DNA from: Streptomyces thinghirensis
Lineage (GTDB): Bacteria; Actinomycetota; Actinomycetia; Streptomycetales; Streptomycetaceae
Direction of reading: 5' to 3'
DNA length: 64,000 nucleotides
Assembly: GCA_021502835.1 (NCBI GenBank)
Contig: JAKFGP010000008.1
Coordinates: forward strand, 186,001-250,000
Both the position numbers and the translations under genes were made by a program. Position 1 is the stretch's first letter. The number at the start of each line of letters is the position of its first letter. The notes beneath the pieces are model-generated. The model made no database searches. It saw only the letters and a program-made list of their open reading frames with translations, and was not told the DNA's origin. This document shows, piece by piece, positions 33,663 through 43,398 of this stretch.

Positions 33663-35284
33663 TTACTTGTTCGGCGGCGGTCCGTCGATCGGCCGGCCGA
33701 GCACACCGGGTCGCCGCTGCCAGGGCAGCGGACCGCCGGGCGGCCGGTAGCCGACGCCCAGAGCGTCAAGTCGCCGGTAGTGGGCGGCCATCCGGCGCTC
33801 GAAGCCGGCGAAGTCCCGGTCGGCCGGGGCGGGCAGGGCGCTCCAGGCGACCTCGGCGAACGCGGCGAGCCTCGGGAACGTCTGGTAGTCCACGCGCGCC
33901 TGGTTCTCCATCACCTCGGTCCACACGTTCGCCTGGGTGCCGAGCACGTGTCCGGACTCGTCCGGCGTCAGCTCCGCGGGCACCGGCTCGAACCGGTAGA
34001 CGTCCTCCAGGGTGCGCACGAAGCCGATCGGCACGGGTTCGTCCTCGCCCGCGTGCTGCCGGTGGTCCAGGTACACCTGCTGCTCGGGGGCACATGACGA
34101 CGTCGTGTCCCGCGCGCGCGGCGGCGACCCCGCCGGCGTACCCGCGCCAGGAGGACACGGCCGCGCCCTTGGCCAGTCCGCCCTCCAGGATCTCGTCCCA
34201 GCCGATGAGCCGGCGTCCGCGTTCGGCGAGCCAGGTGTCGAAGTGCTGGATGAACCAGGCCTGGAGTTCGTCCTCGTCGGCGAGGGCGAGTTCCTCGATG
34301 CGCGCCTGGGCGGTGGCCGAGCGCCGCCACTGGTCCTTGGGGCATTCGTCGCCGCCGATGTGGATGAACCCGAGGGGAAAAGCTCCAGGAGTTCCTCGAA
34401 CACGCCCTCGTAGAAGCGCAGTGTGTTCTCGGTGGGGGCGAGTACGTTCGGGGAGACACCCCAGGTGTCCCAGACGGAGAGGGCGGTGGTGTCGATCACA
34501 TCGGTGTTGCCGAGTTCCGGATACGCGGCGATGGCGGCCTGCGGTGTCCGGGTACGTCGATTTCGGGGACGACGGTGATGTGCCGTTCGGCGGCGTAGGC
34601 GACGATCTCCCGGATGTCGTCCTGGGTGTAGAAACCGCCGTGGGGTTTGTCCTCCCAGAGCGGCGAGGCACGGTGGCCGTATTTGGTGCGCGCCCGCCAG
34701 GAGCCGGTCCCGGTGAGCTTCGGGTGGCGTTTGATCTCCACGCGCCAGCCCTGGTCGTCCGTCAGGTGGAAGTGCAGGACGTTGAGTTTGTGGGCGGCCA
34801 TCAGGTCCAGGTAACGCAGGACGCCTTCCTTCGGCATGAAGTGCCGGGCGACGTCCAGCATCAGGCCGCGCCAGCGGAAGCGGGGCGCGTCCTCGACGCG
34901 GACCAGCGGCAGCCGCCACCGGCGGTCGGGCAGCGGGGCGCGCCGGAAGGCGTCCGGGCCGAGCAGTTGCCGGAGCGTCTGAGCGCCCCAGAAGAGGCCG
35001 TCCGGGCCACCGCCCGTCAGGTGCACGCCCGTCGGTTCGACGACGAGGCGGTATCCCTCGGCGCCCAGCTCAGCGTCGAGGGGACAGGCGGACGACGTCG
35101 TCGCCCCCCGACCCGGGCGCGAGCGGCAGGCCGGTCGCGGCGCCCAGCGTGGCGCGCAGCCAGCGCTCGGTGTGCTCCGTACCGTCGTCCGCCACCACCT
35201 TGGTGTCCGGGCCGAGCCCAAGAAGTCGCGTTCGTGGCACGTCACTTGCTGCGGCTGGGGAATTACGTCTGTCACGTCAGTCAC
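33663..35284 (-). CDS. Beta-N-acetylhexosaminidase (GH20)
   Basis: About 540 residues, releasing terminal N-acetylglucosamine from chito-oligosaccharides or glycans. GTG 35284 with AAGGA upstream starts MTDVTDVIPQPQQVTC. The N-terminal GH20b domain ends around EGYRLVVEPTGVHLTGGG. The TIM barrel has FRWRGLMLDVARHFMPKEGV and NVLHFHLTDDQGWRVEIKRH, and the catalytic Asp-Glu pair is in FIHIGGDECPKDQW. VLGTQANVWTEVMEN near the C terminus is typical. No signal peptide is evident, so it may act in the cytoplasm on imported sugars. Frame changes near 35150, 35080, 34545, 34378 and 34090. Its upstream region is occupied by a TnpB element. Confidence 0.92.
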
Positions 35285-35552
35285 CTGTTCCTTGCGAGGA
35301 GACCCCAGCGCCCGCGCCGGGGGAGGGAATCGCATCCGGGTGTCGCGGCGCGGAGCGTCGCCGTATCCGGTTCGGGCGCGGAGCGCCCGTACCGCTGCGC
35401 CTTTGCTGAGGTGATGCGAAGGCGTGTGCCTGTGGTCGCTGGTCGGAGTGGCGGCTGTGCATTCGGGGGGTGTTTGTGCGGCTGTCGTACGTATGGTCCT
35501 TCGCGAGGTCCGGGACGGCACAGTGTCCTGGTCGGGGCCGAGAGGGGGCGAG
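35285..35552. other. Left flank of the TnpB element and promoter region of the hexosaminidase
   Basis: Non-coding stretch between the hexosaminidase start and tnpB. It contains several GC-rich imperfect hairpins (for example GGCGCGGAGCGTC and GGGCGCGGAGCGCCC around 35350-35390), consistent with an IS200/IS605-type left end. The exact boundary cannot be set without an empty-site sequence. Confidence 0.4.
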
Positions 35553-36767
35553 ATGGCACTGGTGGGGGGCGGGCGCGGGGGCCGGACGGGCCCGCTACAC
35601 GTACCGGTTGCGTGTGTCGTCCGCCTCCCGCACCACTCTGACGGTGGAGTGGGGACCGGTGCTGCTGGGTGTGGAACGAGTGCGTCGCCAAGTCCAGGGC
35701 CGCGCACCTGCACAACACGTCCACCGGCGAGAAGACCACGTGCGGCCCGGCGCAGCTCGACAGGATGCTCACCGCGGCCCGCGCCCGCACGCCATGGCTG
35801 CGTGAGGGCTCGTCGGTTCCCCAGCAGCAGGTCATCCGCGACTTCGGCCGCTCCCGCGCCAAGGCGCACAAGGACATCACAGAGCGCCTGCCGATGGCGC
35901 GCCGGGCCGGGATGCCGCAGTGGAAGACCAAGCGTGAAGCACTGCCGACTCTCGACTACACCCGGCGCGGGTTCCGGCTGAAGGACGGCCGGCTGCACCT
36001 GGCGGGGCGCATCGTCCTGACGGTGGTGTGGTCGCGGAGCTGCCGGGTGAGCCGTCCTCGGTGCGCGTGTACCAGGACAGTCTCAGGCACTGGTACTGCT
36101 CGTTCGTCGTTCCCGCCCAACTCCAGCCCCTGCCGAAGACCGGCCGCGTCCTCGGTGTCGACTGGGGCGTGAGGGAGACCGTGCGACCACCACGTCCGAC
36201 GCGCACGACCTGCCGCACCCCGGGCATGGTGGGGAGGCTCGGGCGGCTGGCCCGGTACGACCGGATGACGGCCCGCCGCAAAGCCGAAAAAGGGCCAACC
36301 CGGGACGAAGGGCTACCGCGAGGCGCGGAAACCGCGGGCGAAGGCCCACAAGAAGGTCGCGAGGCAGCGTGCGGACACCAGCCGCAAGTGGGCCAAGAAG
36401 ATCGTCCGCGACCACGACACGATCGCGGTCGAGGACTTCCGTCCGAAGTTCTGGCCAAGTCCACCATGGCCCGCAAGGCCGCTGACGCCGCCATCGGCGC
36501 CACCAAGGCCGCCCTGACCGAGATGGGCCGCAAACACGGGCGGGACATCCGCCTCACGTACACCCCGCGCACACCATCAAGGACTGCGCGCAAGTGCGGA
36601 GCGAACCAGCACGCACTCCCTCTCGGAACGTACCGCACCTGCACCGCCTGCGGGACCGTCTCCAGAGACAGAACTCCGCACGCGTCATGCTCCTCCGGGC
36701 TGGTCCTCAACCCGGCTGGTGCCGACGGCGGAAGACCTCCTGGAGCGCTGCTCCAGAGGCGGCCTGA
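35553..36767 (+). CDS. tnpB: IS200/IS605-family TnpB (RNA-guided nuclease-like), solo
   Basis: About 400 residues after joining frames. ATG 35553 with GAGAGGGGG upstream. N-terminal ARYTYRLRVSSASRTTL and WVWNECVAKSRAAHLHN are typical OrfB/TnpB. The RuvC-like site has the first Asp in VLGVDWGVRETV, the Glu in TIAVEDFRPKF and the third acidic position near a disrupted DRNSARVM-like stretch (36668-36690). The zinc finger reads roughly C-x2-CGANQHALPL...CTACGTVS. It ends LLQEAA if one missing G near 36760 is restored. There is no tnpA Y1 transposase beside it, so it belongs to the IS1341-like solo group, moving only with help in trans. At least seven frame errors lie within it; whether it is truly active cannot be judged. 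Confidence 0.8.
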
Positions 36768-36805
36768 GCCAGAAACCCCTCCCCTTCAGGGAGGGAGGAT
36801 TCAAG
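35553..36805 (+). mobile_element. Solo-tnpB insertion element (IS1341-like), right end near 36805
   Basis: The element consists of tnpB and its flanks. The right end carries a hairpin CCCCTCC/GGGAGGG at about 36776-36796 followed by ATTCAAG. This matches the style of IS605-group right ends and is where the guide (omega) RNA of TnpB is normally encoded, overlapping the 3' end of the gene. It lies 10 bases past the stop codon of the neighbouring permease, on the opposite strand. The left boundary is not resolved and may extend to about 35290. Confidence 0.65.
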
Positions 36806-36814
36806 TACGGTCCT

Positions 36815-37651
36815 TTACCGCTCCGCCGAGGCCGGAGCCAGTAGTCGTTGCACGAGTACGAAGAAGACCAGCACCGGAATCGTCATCACCGTGGACGCGG
36901 CCATCACACCGCCCCAGTCCGGATCGTCCGGCTTGTAGAAGACCAGCAGCGCCATCGGCAGCGTCGACTGGGAGGTGTCGTTGATGATGAACGACTTGGC
37001 GAACAGGAAGTCGTTCCAGGTCGAGATGAAGGAGAAGACGCTGGTGGCCACCAGCCCCGGGAAGAACCAGCGGGAAAAGGATCTGCCACAGGAATCGCGC
37101 CCGGCTCGCCCCGTCGATGTAGGCGGCCTCCTCCAGGGCCTCCGGCACGGCTTCCACGAACCCTCGCAGCATCCAGATCACGAACGGCAGCGAGAAGGCG
37201 ATGTGGGGCAGGATCAACGACCCCAGGGTGTTCAGCTGGCCCGAAGTCCCGCATGAGGAAGAACAGCGGGATGGTGAGCGCCTCCACGGGCACCATCTGG
37301 GCCACCAGGAACATGATCAGCAGGGTGGTCCGGAAACGGAACCGAAGCTGCACGTCACCGGCGGTCGCCGCGAGGAACGCGATCAGCGCCGAGGCGATCA
37401 CGACGGTGCCGCCACGAGCAGACTGTTGAGAAAGTAACGACCGAATTCCTGTTGTCCGAAGACCCGCCGGAAGGAATCGAGCGAAGGCGCCAGGGTCCAC
37501 GGACGCGGCTCGCTCGACTCGATCTCCCGGCCGGTTTGAAGGCGCTCAGCACCATCAGTACAGCGGGAAGGCTACCACGACCGCGATCAGCAGCGCCAGG
37601 CCTCGGCCGCCAGCCGCCACGGACGGCGCACGCGCGCGCGGAGAGATTCAC
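36815..37651 (-). CDS. Sugar ABC transporter permease (MalG type)
   Basis: About 275 residues, start GTG 37651 with GGAGGAGCT upstream. MalG-family landmarks: VVIASALIAFLAATA, FLVAQMVPVEALTIPLFFLM, PHIAFSLPFVIWMLRGF and the EAA loop EAVPEALEEAAYIDGASRAR, then STWNDFLFAKSFI. It ends LVQRLLAPASAER at 36815. The frame changes near 37500, 37410, 37240 and 37070. Partner of the MalF-type gene immediately upstream; the ATPase is not in this window, as is common for sugar transporters served by a shared ATPase (MsiK) in Streptomyces. Confidence 0.85.
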
Positions 37652-38525
37652 AGCTCCTCCCTTGGCGGCGCAGCGGCCGCAGGTAGACCAGCGTCACTGG
37701 CGAGCAGGGTCAAGCGGCATCACGACGCCGATCGCCGAGCCGAGGCTGTACTGCGAGGACGCGAACGCCTTCGGTAGGCGTAGACGTTGAGGACGAGGTT
37801 CTGGCCGGCGATGCCGCCTCCGTTGGTCATGACGTAGATCTGGGTGAAGACCTTGAAGTCCCAGATGACCGACCTGGATGGTGACGACGACCAGGATCGG
37901 CCGGACATCGGGGCGAGCACCACGACCGCCAGATGCGCCACTGCGAGGCGCCGTCCAGGGCGGCGGGCCTCCAGCACCTCGGCCGGCACGGACGCGGATC
38001 CCGGCGTAGGCGGTGACCATGACGAACGGGAAGGAGCACCAGACCACTTCGAGCAGGACGAGCGCGAAGGCGCTGAAGCGCCGTACGTCCAGGAGTGGTC
38101 GCCGAGGCCCAGCATCCGGTTGACCGGCCCGAAGTCCGGGTCGAACAGCAGCAGCCACACCGTCGACCCGGTGACCGCTGGGGTCGCCCATGCCCGAGGG
38201 CCGCCATCATCAGCGCGAGCCGGGGCGGGGCACGCACCCTAGTGAGCAGCACGGCGAGCGCACACCCGACGGCCAGCGTCGACACCACACAGGCCGCCGC
38301 GAACACGACGGTGGCGAGCAGCACCGCCAGAACTCACCGTCCCCGAACAACTCGGCGTAGTTCCCGAACCCTGGAAGGTGGTCGGTTCACCACCGGACAC
38401 CTGGGCCACGTGCTGCTGCAGAAAGGAGATCGAGTCAGAGCTGGTAGACGGGGTAGACCAACAACCCGCCAAGGACGACGAGAGGCGGGGGCGAGGTAGA
38501 TCAGGGCGTACTGGCAGCGCCCCAA
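37646..38525 (-). CDS. Sugar ABC transporter permease (MalF type)
   Basis: About 290 residues, heavily broken by indels. Recognisable segments in order: CQYALIYLAP at the N terminus, ISFLQQHVAQVSGGEPTTF, LLATVVFAAACVVSTLAVGC, WLLLFDPDFGPVNRMLGLGD, the EAA-like loop VPAEVLEA followed by LDGASQWRIW, and VIWDFKVFTQIYVMTNGGG with QYSLGSAIGVVM. The only in-frame start I can see is TTG 38525, inside a dispersed repeat. The end overlaps or abuts the MalG-type start near 37650. Boundaries are approximate. Confidence 0.7.
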
Positions 38526-38590
38526 GGGGCGCGAGGGAACGGCGCGACAAGCCACTACGGACCGCGGCCGCGAACGCACCGCACCCCCGA
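38518..38590. repeat. Dispersed intergenic repeat, copy 2
   Basis: Begins GCGCCCCAAGGGGCGCG and continues GGGAACGGCGCGACAAGCC, closely related to the copies at 11011 and 42671. It overlaps the 5' end of the MalF-type permease gene. Confidence 0.6.
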
Positions 38591-38607
38591 GCCACTAGGC
38601 ACCCCCC

Positions 38608-39908
38608 TCACCGGCGGGCCAAGCGCATCATCCATCTTCCGAGCCGCGTCCCAGCGGCAGCGCCCCGTCCCTTCTTGCCTTTGACCACCTCCTGGAACAT
38701 CGTCGGCAGCACCTGCGACGAGGTCGATCGTCGCCCACGCGGGCGAGGCCGGCACGAACTTCGTGCCGCGGCGAGGTGTCGACGAACGGCTACGAACGGC
38801 TCCTCGGCCGCGACCCGCTGCCGTACGTCCGTGAGGTCGGCAGGAAGCCCATCGCGTCGAACATCTCGCCCTGCGCCTGCTTCGACGCGAGCCGCTGCAT
38901 CAGGTCGACGGCGAGGGGTGCGGTGCGAGGTGCTCTTCAGGACATCGATGTTGTTGCCGCCCGCGAAGGCCGGGGCGATCGAGCCCGGCTCCACGCCCGG
39001 CAGCGGCGCGACCGCGTACTTGCCCTTCACCTTCCCGGCCTCCACGGCCTGGCGGCTGAAAATCGCCGCCGATCGCCATGGCGGCCTTGCCGGAGGCGAA
39101 CGCGGTGACGGTGTCGTTGCCGCCCATGCCGGCGCACTTCGCGGCGGGGCGGTTGTCGTCGCCGAAGAGGGACGTGTACGCCTTGATGCCCTTCTGGGCG
39201 GCGGCGCTGTCGATCGCCGAGGCGTACGAGCCGCCCTGCCGGTGGCAGGTTCGCCGCCGTTCCCCGATGAAGGGCATCGCGCCGTGCGTCTAGGCGCCGC
39301 CGACCGCGATGCCGTAGGGGTCAGGCTGCGCGGCGCGGACGCCTTCCTCGCGGTGGACGCCAGCTCGTCCAGCGACTTGAGGGGCTTCGAGGCCGAGTTC
39401 GTCGAAGACGTCGGTCCGGTAGTACAGGGCGCGGACGCCGACGAAAGTACGGGGCGCCGTAGATCTTGCCGTCCACGGTGACGGACTGCCGGGCAGTGGG
39501 GTCGGCAACGCCGCTGACCTCGTCCCAGGCCCCGGAAGTCCTCGGTGACGTCCATCAGCCCGCCGTCCTTGACGTAGCCGGCGGTGTCGGTGTGCCGTAC
39601 TCGATGACGTCGGGGGCGCTGTCGGGGTCGTTGAAGGCGGCCTTGATGCGCTGGGCGCGGGGTCTCGACGAGGGATGTACTCGACGTCGACCTTCGTGCC
39701 TTCGTGCGCCTTCTCGAAGTCGGCCAGGACCGCGTCGACGACCTTTTCCTTCGGCTTGGTGTTGACCTCCTGGAAGAGCCAGACCCGTAGCGTGCCCGCT
39801 CTTCTCGTCCTTGCCGGAGGAGGAGTTGTCGGACGTCTGGGGGGCGCAGGCGGTCGCGGTGACGACGGCGGCGGCCAGCGATACGGCCAGGCGGGGGGCG
39901 AGCTTCAT
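38608..39908 (-). CDS. Sugar ABC transporter substrate-binding lipoprotein
   Basis: About 430 residues. ATG 39908 gives MKLAPRLAVSLAAAVVTATA with the lipobox Cys at residue 21 (TATAC). MalE-like sequence follows: VDAVLADFEKAHEGTKVDVE, RIKAAFNDPDSAPDVIEYG, VGVRALYYRTDVFDELGLE, ASAIDSAAAQKGIKAYTSLF, TVTAFASGKAAMAIGGDF and SIAPAFAGGNNIDVLKST. More than eight frame changes occur, so the exact C terminus is uncertain. First gene of a transporter unit that ends in MalG-type permease and, beyond a TnpB insertion, a hexosaminidase. That context suggests an amino-sugar or oligosaccharide ligand. Confidence 0.85.
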
Positions 39909-39929
39909 GGGTGTTCCTCCGGGCGTGCG

Positions 39930-39944
39930 TTGCAACATATGCAA
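39930..39944. promoter_or_regulatory. Operator-like palindrome upstream of the sugar-binding protein gene
   Basis: TTGCAACATATGCAA is a perfect 5-bp inverted repeat with a 5-base centre, about 22 bases before the ATG on the minus strand. On that strand TTGTGC precedes it and GCATAT lies 17 bases further, so it may overlap a promoter -10. This is the usual placement for a LacI/GntR/ROK-type repressor site. Confidence 0.5.
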
Positions 39945-40035
39945 TGACAGTTTCGCTCTGCACAACACCCAGGAGGTTATGGAGTACATGAACATGTCCA
40001 CAAGAGGTCTCAACCACTTCGTGACAACGCGAAGA

Positions 40036-40067
40036 GCCCCCGGAGTGCGCGCGGGCACACCGGGGGC
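40036..40067 (-). terminator. Hairpin downstream of the DUF3039 gene
   Basis: Inverted repeat GCCCCCGG/CCGGGGGC with a 16-base loop, 27 bases past the DUF3039 stop on the minus strand. Confidence 0.6.
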
Positions 40068-40093
40068 CTTCGAGAACTCGGCCAGGAAGGCTG

Positions 40094-40393
40094 CTACTTC
40101 TTGTCGCCGCCCTTGCCGCCCCTTGCCCTCGTCTCCGCCGCCGCTCATGGACTCCGTAGATCTCCTTGCACATGGGGCAGACCGGGTACTTCTTCGGGTC
40201 GCGGCCCGGTACCCAGACCTTGCCGCACAGCGCCACGACGGGGGTGCCGTCGAGGGCGCTCGCCATGATCTTGTCCTTCTGGACGTAATGGGCGAAGCGC
40301 TCGTGGTCACCGTCACCGTGGGAGGTCTGCGGTGTCGGCTCTACGAGGGGGTCCCCGGCTACCGGTCCCGCGCTCGGGCTCGAGAGTGCTCAT
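40094..40393 (-). CDS. DUF3039 protein (zinc-ribbon-like)
   Basis: About 98 residues. ATG 40393 gives MSTLEPERGTGT-like sequence, then after a one-base error VEPTPQTSHGDGDHERFAHY. The core VVALCGKVWVPGRDPKKYPV ends in CPMCKEIY, so Cys-x(many)-C-x2-C could bind zinc. The C terminus is Gly/Lys-rich. A small actinobacterial family of unknown function. Errors near 40350, 40150 and 40115. Confidence 0.8.
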
Positions 40394-40431
40394 GCATGCC
40401 AGGGCCTTAAAAAAGCCCCGGGTATCGAAGC

Positions 40432-41024
40432 TCACGCTCCGGCCGGGGAGATCCAGTTGAGCGAGGGTCGTCCGGATACGTCGCCACCATCGCCAGGTCG
40501 CCCCGCTGGCGGCGGCGCCTCGCGCCAGAGTCTCTCGGGCACCGGGCGGGACACGTCACCGGGCTCGGACTCCACCACGTACCAGGCGCCCTCCGTCAAG
40601 CTCGTCCTCCAGCTGACCGGGGCCCCAGCCCGCGTACCCGGCGAAGATCCGCAGGGCACCCACGGCGAGGGCCAGCAGTTCCGGCGGCGCCTCCAGGTCC
40701 ACCGGCCCGATCGCGCCGTGCACCCGGCGCCAGCCCAGCGGCGCCCGCTCGCCGGACGCCCGCCGGGGACGACGGCCACGCCGAGGGCCGAGTCGAGCGA
40801 CACCGGGCCGCCCTGGAAGACGACGCCGGGTTCGCCGGTCCGGGTCCGCCCAGCCCTCCAGGATGTCGCCCACGTCGACCGGCGTAAGGACGGTTGAGGA
40901 CGACGCCGAGGGAACCCTCCTCGTCGTGGTCGAGGAGGAGCGCCACCGCACGCTCGAAGTTCGGGTCCGCCAGGGCGGGCGTTGCCACGAGCAGCCGCCC
41001 CGTGAGCGAGGACACCTCGGTCAT
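40432..41024 (-). CDS. YqgE/AlgH family protein
   Basis: About 190 residues. ATG 41024 gives MTEVSSLTGRLLVATPALAD; an ATG 9 bases upstream is an alternative. Family landmarks: RAVALLLDHDEEGSLGVVLN, VVFQGGPVSLDSALGVAVV, LRIFAGYAGWGPGQLEDEL and GAWYVVESEPGDV. Errors near 40895, 40855 and 40765. Function of the family is not established. Unlinked in role to its neighbours. Confidence 0.85.
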
Positions 41025-41258
41025 GCCTGACATGATCCCGCATGTTCCCCTCCCGTGGGGAGGCAATCGGGGGCACGGGGGTGAACACGTGCGCCCGTGC
41101 GCGCACCGCAGCCGTGACCGCCCGTGCCCGGCGGTGAACAGTTCGTGTTGTGACAAACCCATGACGTTGCCGGACCGTGCACGGGCTTACTGAAGGGGGT
41201 ACAAGGCGATTACCCTTTCCCTTCTGGCCCCTGCCCAACCCCACGGAACGCGAGATTC

Positions 41259-42607
41259 ATGACCGTCAACGGCGCTGATGACGTACTGCTTGTCCACGGC
41301 GGAACCCCGCTGGAGGGCGAGCTCCGAGGTCGCGGTGCGAAGAACCTCGTGCCGAAGGCCATGGTGGCCGCCCTGCTGGGCAGTGCGCCGAGCCGGCTGC
41401 GCAACGTGCCGGACATCCGCGACGTGCGGGTCGTACGCGGACTGCTGCAACTGCACGGGGTGACCGTCCGTCCGGGTGAGGAGCCCGGTGAGCTGGCTGC
41501 TCGACCCCTCCACGTGGAGAGCGCGAACGTCGCCGACATCGATGCCCACGCGGGCTCGTCGCGCATCCCGATCCTGTTCTGCGGCCCGCTGCTGCACCAC
41601 CTCGAGGCACGCGTTCATCCCGGGCCTGGGCGGCTGCGACATCGGCGGCCGGCCCATCGACTTCCACTTCGAGGTGCTGCGGCAGTTCGGCGCGAAGATC
41701 GAGAAGCGTGCGGACGGCCAGTACCTGGAGGCCCCGCAGCGGCTGCGCGGTGCGGAGATCGACCTGCCGTACCCGTCCGTCGGCGCGACCGAGCAGGTGC
41801 TGCTGACGGCCGTGCTGGCCGAGGGCGTCACGGAGCTGTCCAACGCCGCCGTGGAGCCGGAGATCGAGGACCTGATCTGCGTACTGCAGAAAATGGGCGC
41901 GATCATCGCGATGGACACCGACCGCACGATCCGCATCACCGGTGTGGACGAGCTGGGCGGCTACACCCACCGTGCCCTATCGGACCGCCTGGAAGCCGCC
42001 TCCCTGGGCCTCGGCGGCGCTGGCGACCGAGGGGAACGTCTACGTCCGCGGCGCCCAGCAGCGGTCGATGATGACGTTCCTGAACACCTACCGGAAGGTG
42101 GGCGGTGCCTTCGAGATCGACGACGAGGGCATCCGCTACCGCACCGGGCGGTCAGCTGGAGTCCATCGCCCTGGAGACGGACGTCCACCCCGGCTTCCAG
42201 GCGGACTGGCAGCAGCCTCTGGTGGTCACCCTGACGCAGGCCACGGGCCTGTCCATCGTCCACGGAGACGGTCTACGAGTCGCGGCTCGGCTTCACCTCC
42301 GCGCTCAACCAGATGGGCGCCCACATCCAACTCTACCGCGAGTGCCTGGGCGGCTCCCACTGCCGCTTCGGCCAGCGCAACTTCCTGCACTCGGCCGTGG
42401 TGTCGGGACCGACCAAGCTGGAGGGCGCCGACCTGGTCATCCCCGACCTGCGCGGCGGCTTCTCCCTACCTGATCGCCGCCCTCGCGGCCCAGGGCACCT
42501 CCCGGGTCCACGGCATCGACCTGATCAACCGGGGCTACGAGAACTTCATGGAGAAGCTCGTGGAGCTGGGCGCGAAGGTGGAACTGCCGGGCAAGGCACT
42601 CGGCTGA
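41259..42607 (+). CDS. murA: UDP-N-acetylglucosamine 1-carboxyvinyltransferase
   Basis: First committed step of peptidoglycan synthesis: transfers enolpyruvate from PEP to UDP-GlcNAc. About 448 residues from ATG 41259 (MTVNGADDVLLVHGGTPLEG). Substrate-binding RGAKNLVPKAMVAALL is conserved. The catalytic Cys lies in GLGGCDIGGRPIDFHF, so the fosfomycin target residue is present. Later landmarks: VGATEQVLLTAVLAEGVT, HPGFQADWQQPLVVTLTQA and SRVHGIDLINRGYENF. Errors near 41500, 41610, 42020, 42150, 42265 and 42470. It is followed by a very strong bidirectional terminator. Confidence 0.93.
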
Positions 42608-42620
42608 CGGCAGCGCAACG

Positions 42621-42661
42621 CCGATGGGGCGGCCACCCGGATCGGGTGGCCGCCCCATCGG
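42621..42661. terminator. Bidirectional terminator between murA and hup
   Basis: A perfect 19-bp stem with a 3-base loop, starting 14 bases after the murA stop. It serves murA on the plus strand and can also stop hup transcripts on the minus strand. Confidence 0.85.
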
Positions 42662-42670
42662 CGCTGGGAG

Positions 42671-42740
42671 GCGCCCCAGAGGGGCGCGGGGGAACTGCGC
42701 GACCAGCCACGACGGGCCCCGCAGCCGCCCCGCGCAGAAC
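42671..42740. repeat. Dispersed intergenic repeat, copy 3
   Basis: GCGCCCCAGAGGGGCGCGGG opens a stretch that continues AACTGCGCGACCAGCC and CCGCAGCCGCCCCGCGC. Related copies lie at 11011 and 38518. The first 17 bases form a perfect hairpin. Confidence 0.65.
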
Positions 42741-42761
42741 CACGACGGCGCTCAGGCGTGC

Positions 42762-43044
42762 TTACTTACCCTTGGCGGCTTCCTTGAGGCTTCGAGCCCG
42801 CCGAGACCTTGACGCTGTAGCCGGCCGGGATCTGGATCGGCTCGCCGGTCTGCGGGTTGCGGGCGGTGCGAGCGGCACGGTGGGTGCGCTCGAAGGTCAG
42901 GAAGCCGGGGATGGTGACCTTCTCGTCGCCCTTGGAGACGATGTCGCCGACAACCTCGGCGAACGCGGCCAGCACGGCGTCGGCGTCCTTGCGGGTCACC
43001 TCGGCGCGGTCGGCCAGCGCGGCCACCAGCTCACTGCGGTTCAT
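42762..43044 (-). CDS. hup: Nucleoid-associated protein HU
   Basis: A 93-residue DNA-bending protein. ATG 43044 gives MNRSELVAALADRAEVTRKD. The dimer core VVGDIVSKGDEKVTIPGFLT and the DNA-binding arm RTARNPQTGEPIQIPAG are conserved. One extra base near 42790 hides the true end, SKLKEAAKGK followed by TAA at 42762. This is the short HU of Streptomyces, lacking the Lys/Ala-rich tail found in the other paralogue. Confidence 0.92.
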
Positions 43045-43398
43045 GTTGTTACTCCCGTGTTCTTCTTGCCGTTGAGGGCGTGCCACGCAGCGGAGCCTGC
43101 ATGTTGGGCACAGCGATGCCGATGCTGCCAGGGTCCTCGGGACACTCCCCGGACCCGGGGTCGGTCGTCGAACCCTCGCGCCCAGGGAGGCATCCTGCCT
43201 CCACCTGCGGCGGTAAAGCCAATCCGGCACCCCCAGGAGTCGTGAGAACACCCTTGGGAGTCACACGCCGAGGGCCTGAGCCTTGCGCAACCCTAGAGGG
43301 GCGATCGAGGGCCCGACATCCCGCGACGCGCCGGAGGGGCGGCCCGCCGTGGTGATCCTCACCACCACGCCACCGGCCGCCTTCCCCTGCCGGGGAAC
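43045..43398. promoter_or_regulatory. Region upstream of hup
   Basis: About 350 bases between the hup start and the malic-enzyme stop, with no convincing gene. It includes short GC-rich inverted repeats but no clear promoter that I can assign. It presumably holds the hup promoter. Confidence 0.35.

Noticed and set aside
33604..33800. Short plus-strand frame starting MSANCHSSVAF after a possible ribosome-binding site
   Set aside because: It runs antisense into the hexosaminidase C terminus, has no family resemblance and continues as Arg-rich shadow sequence.
43045..43398. Small gene in the hup upstream region
   Set aside because: Open frames there lack start signals and typical third-position bias.
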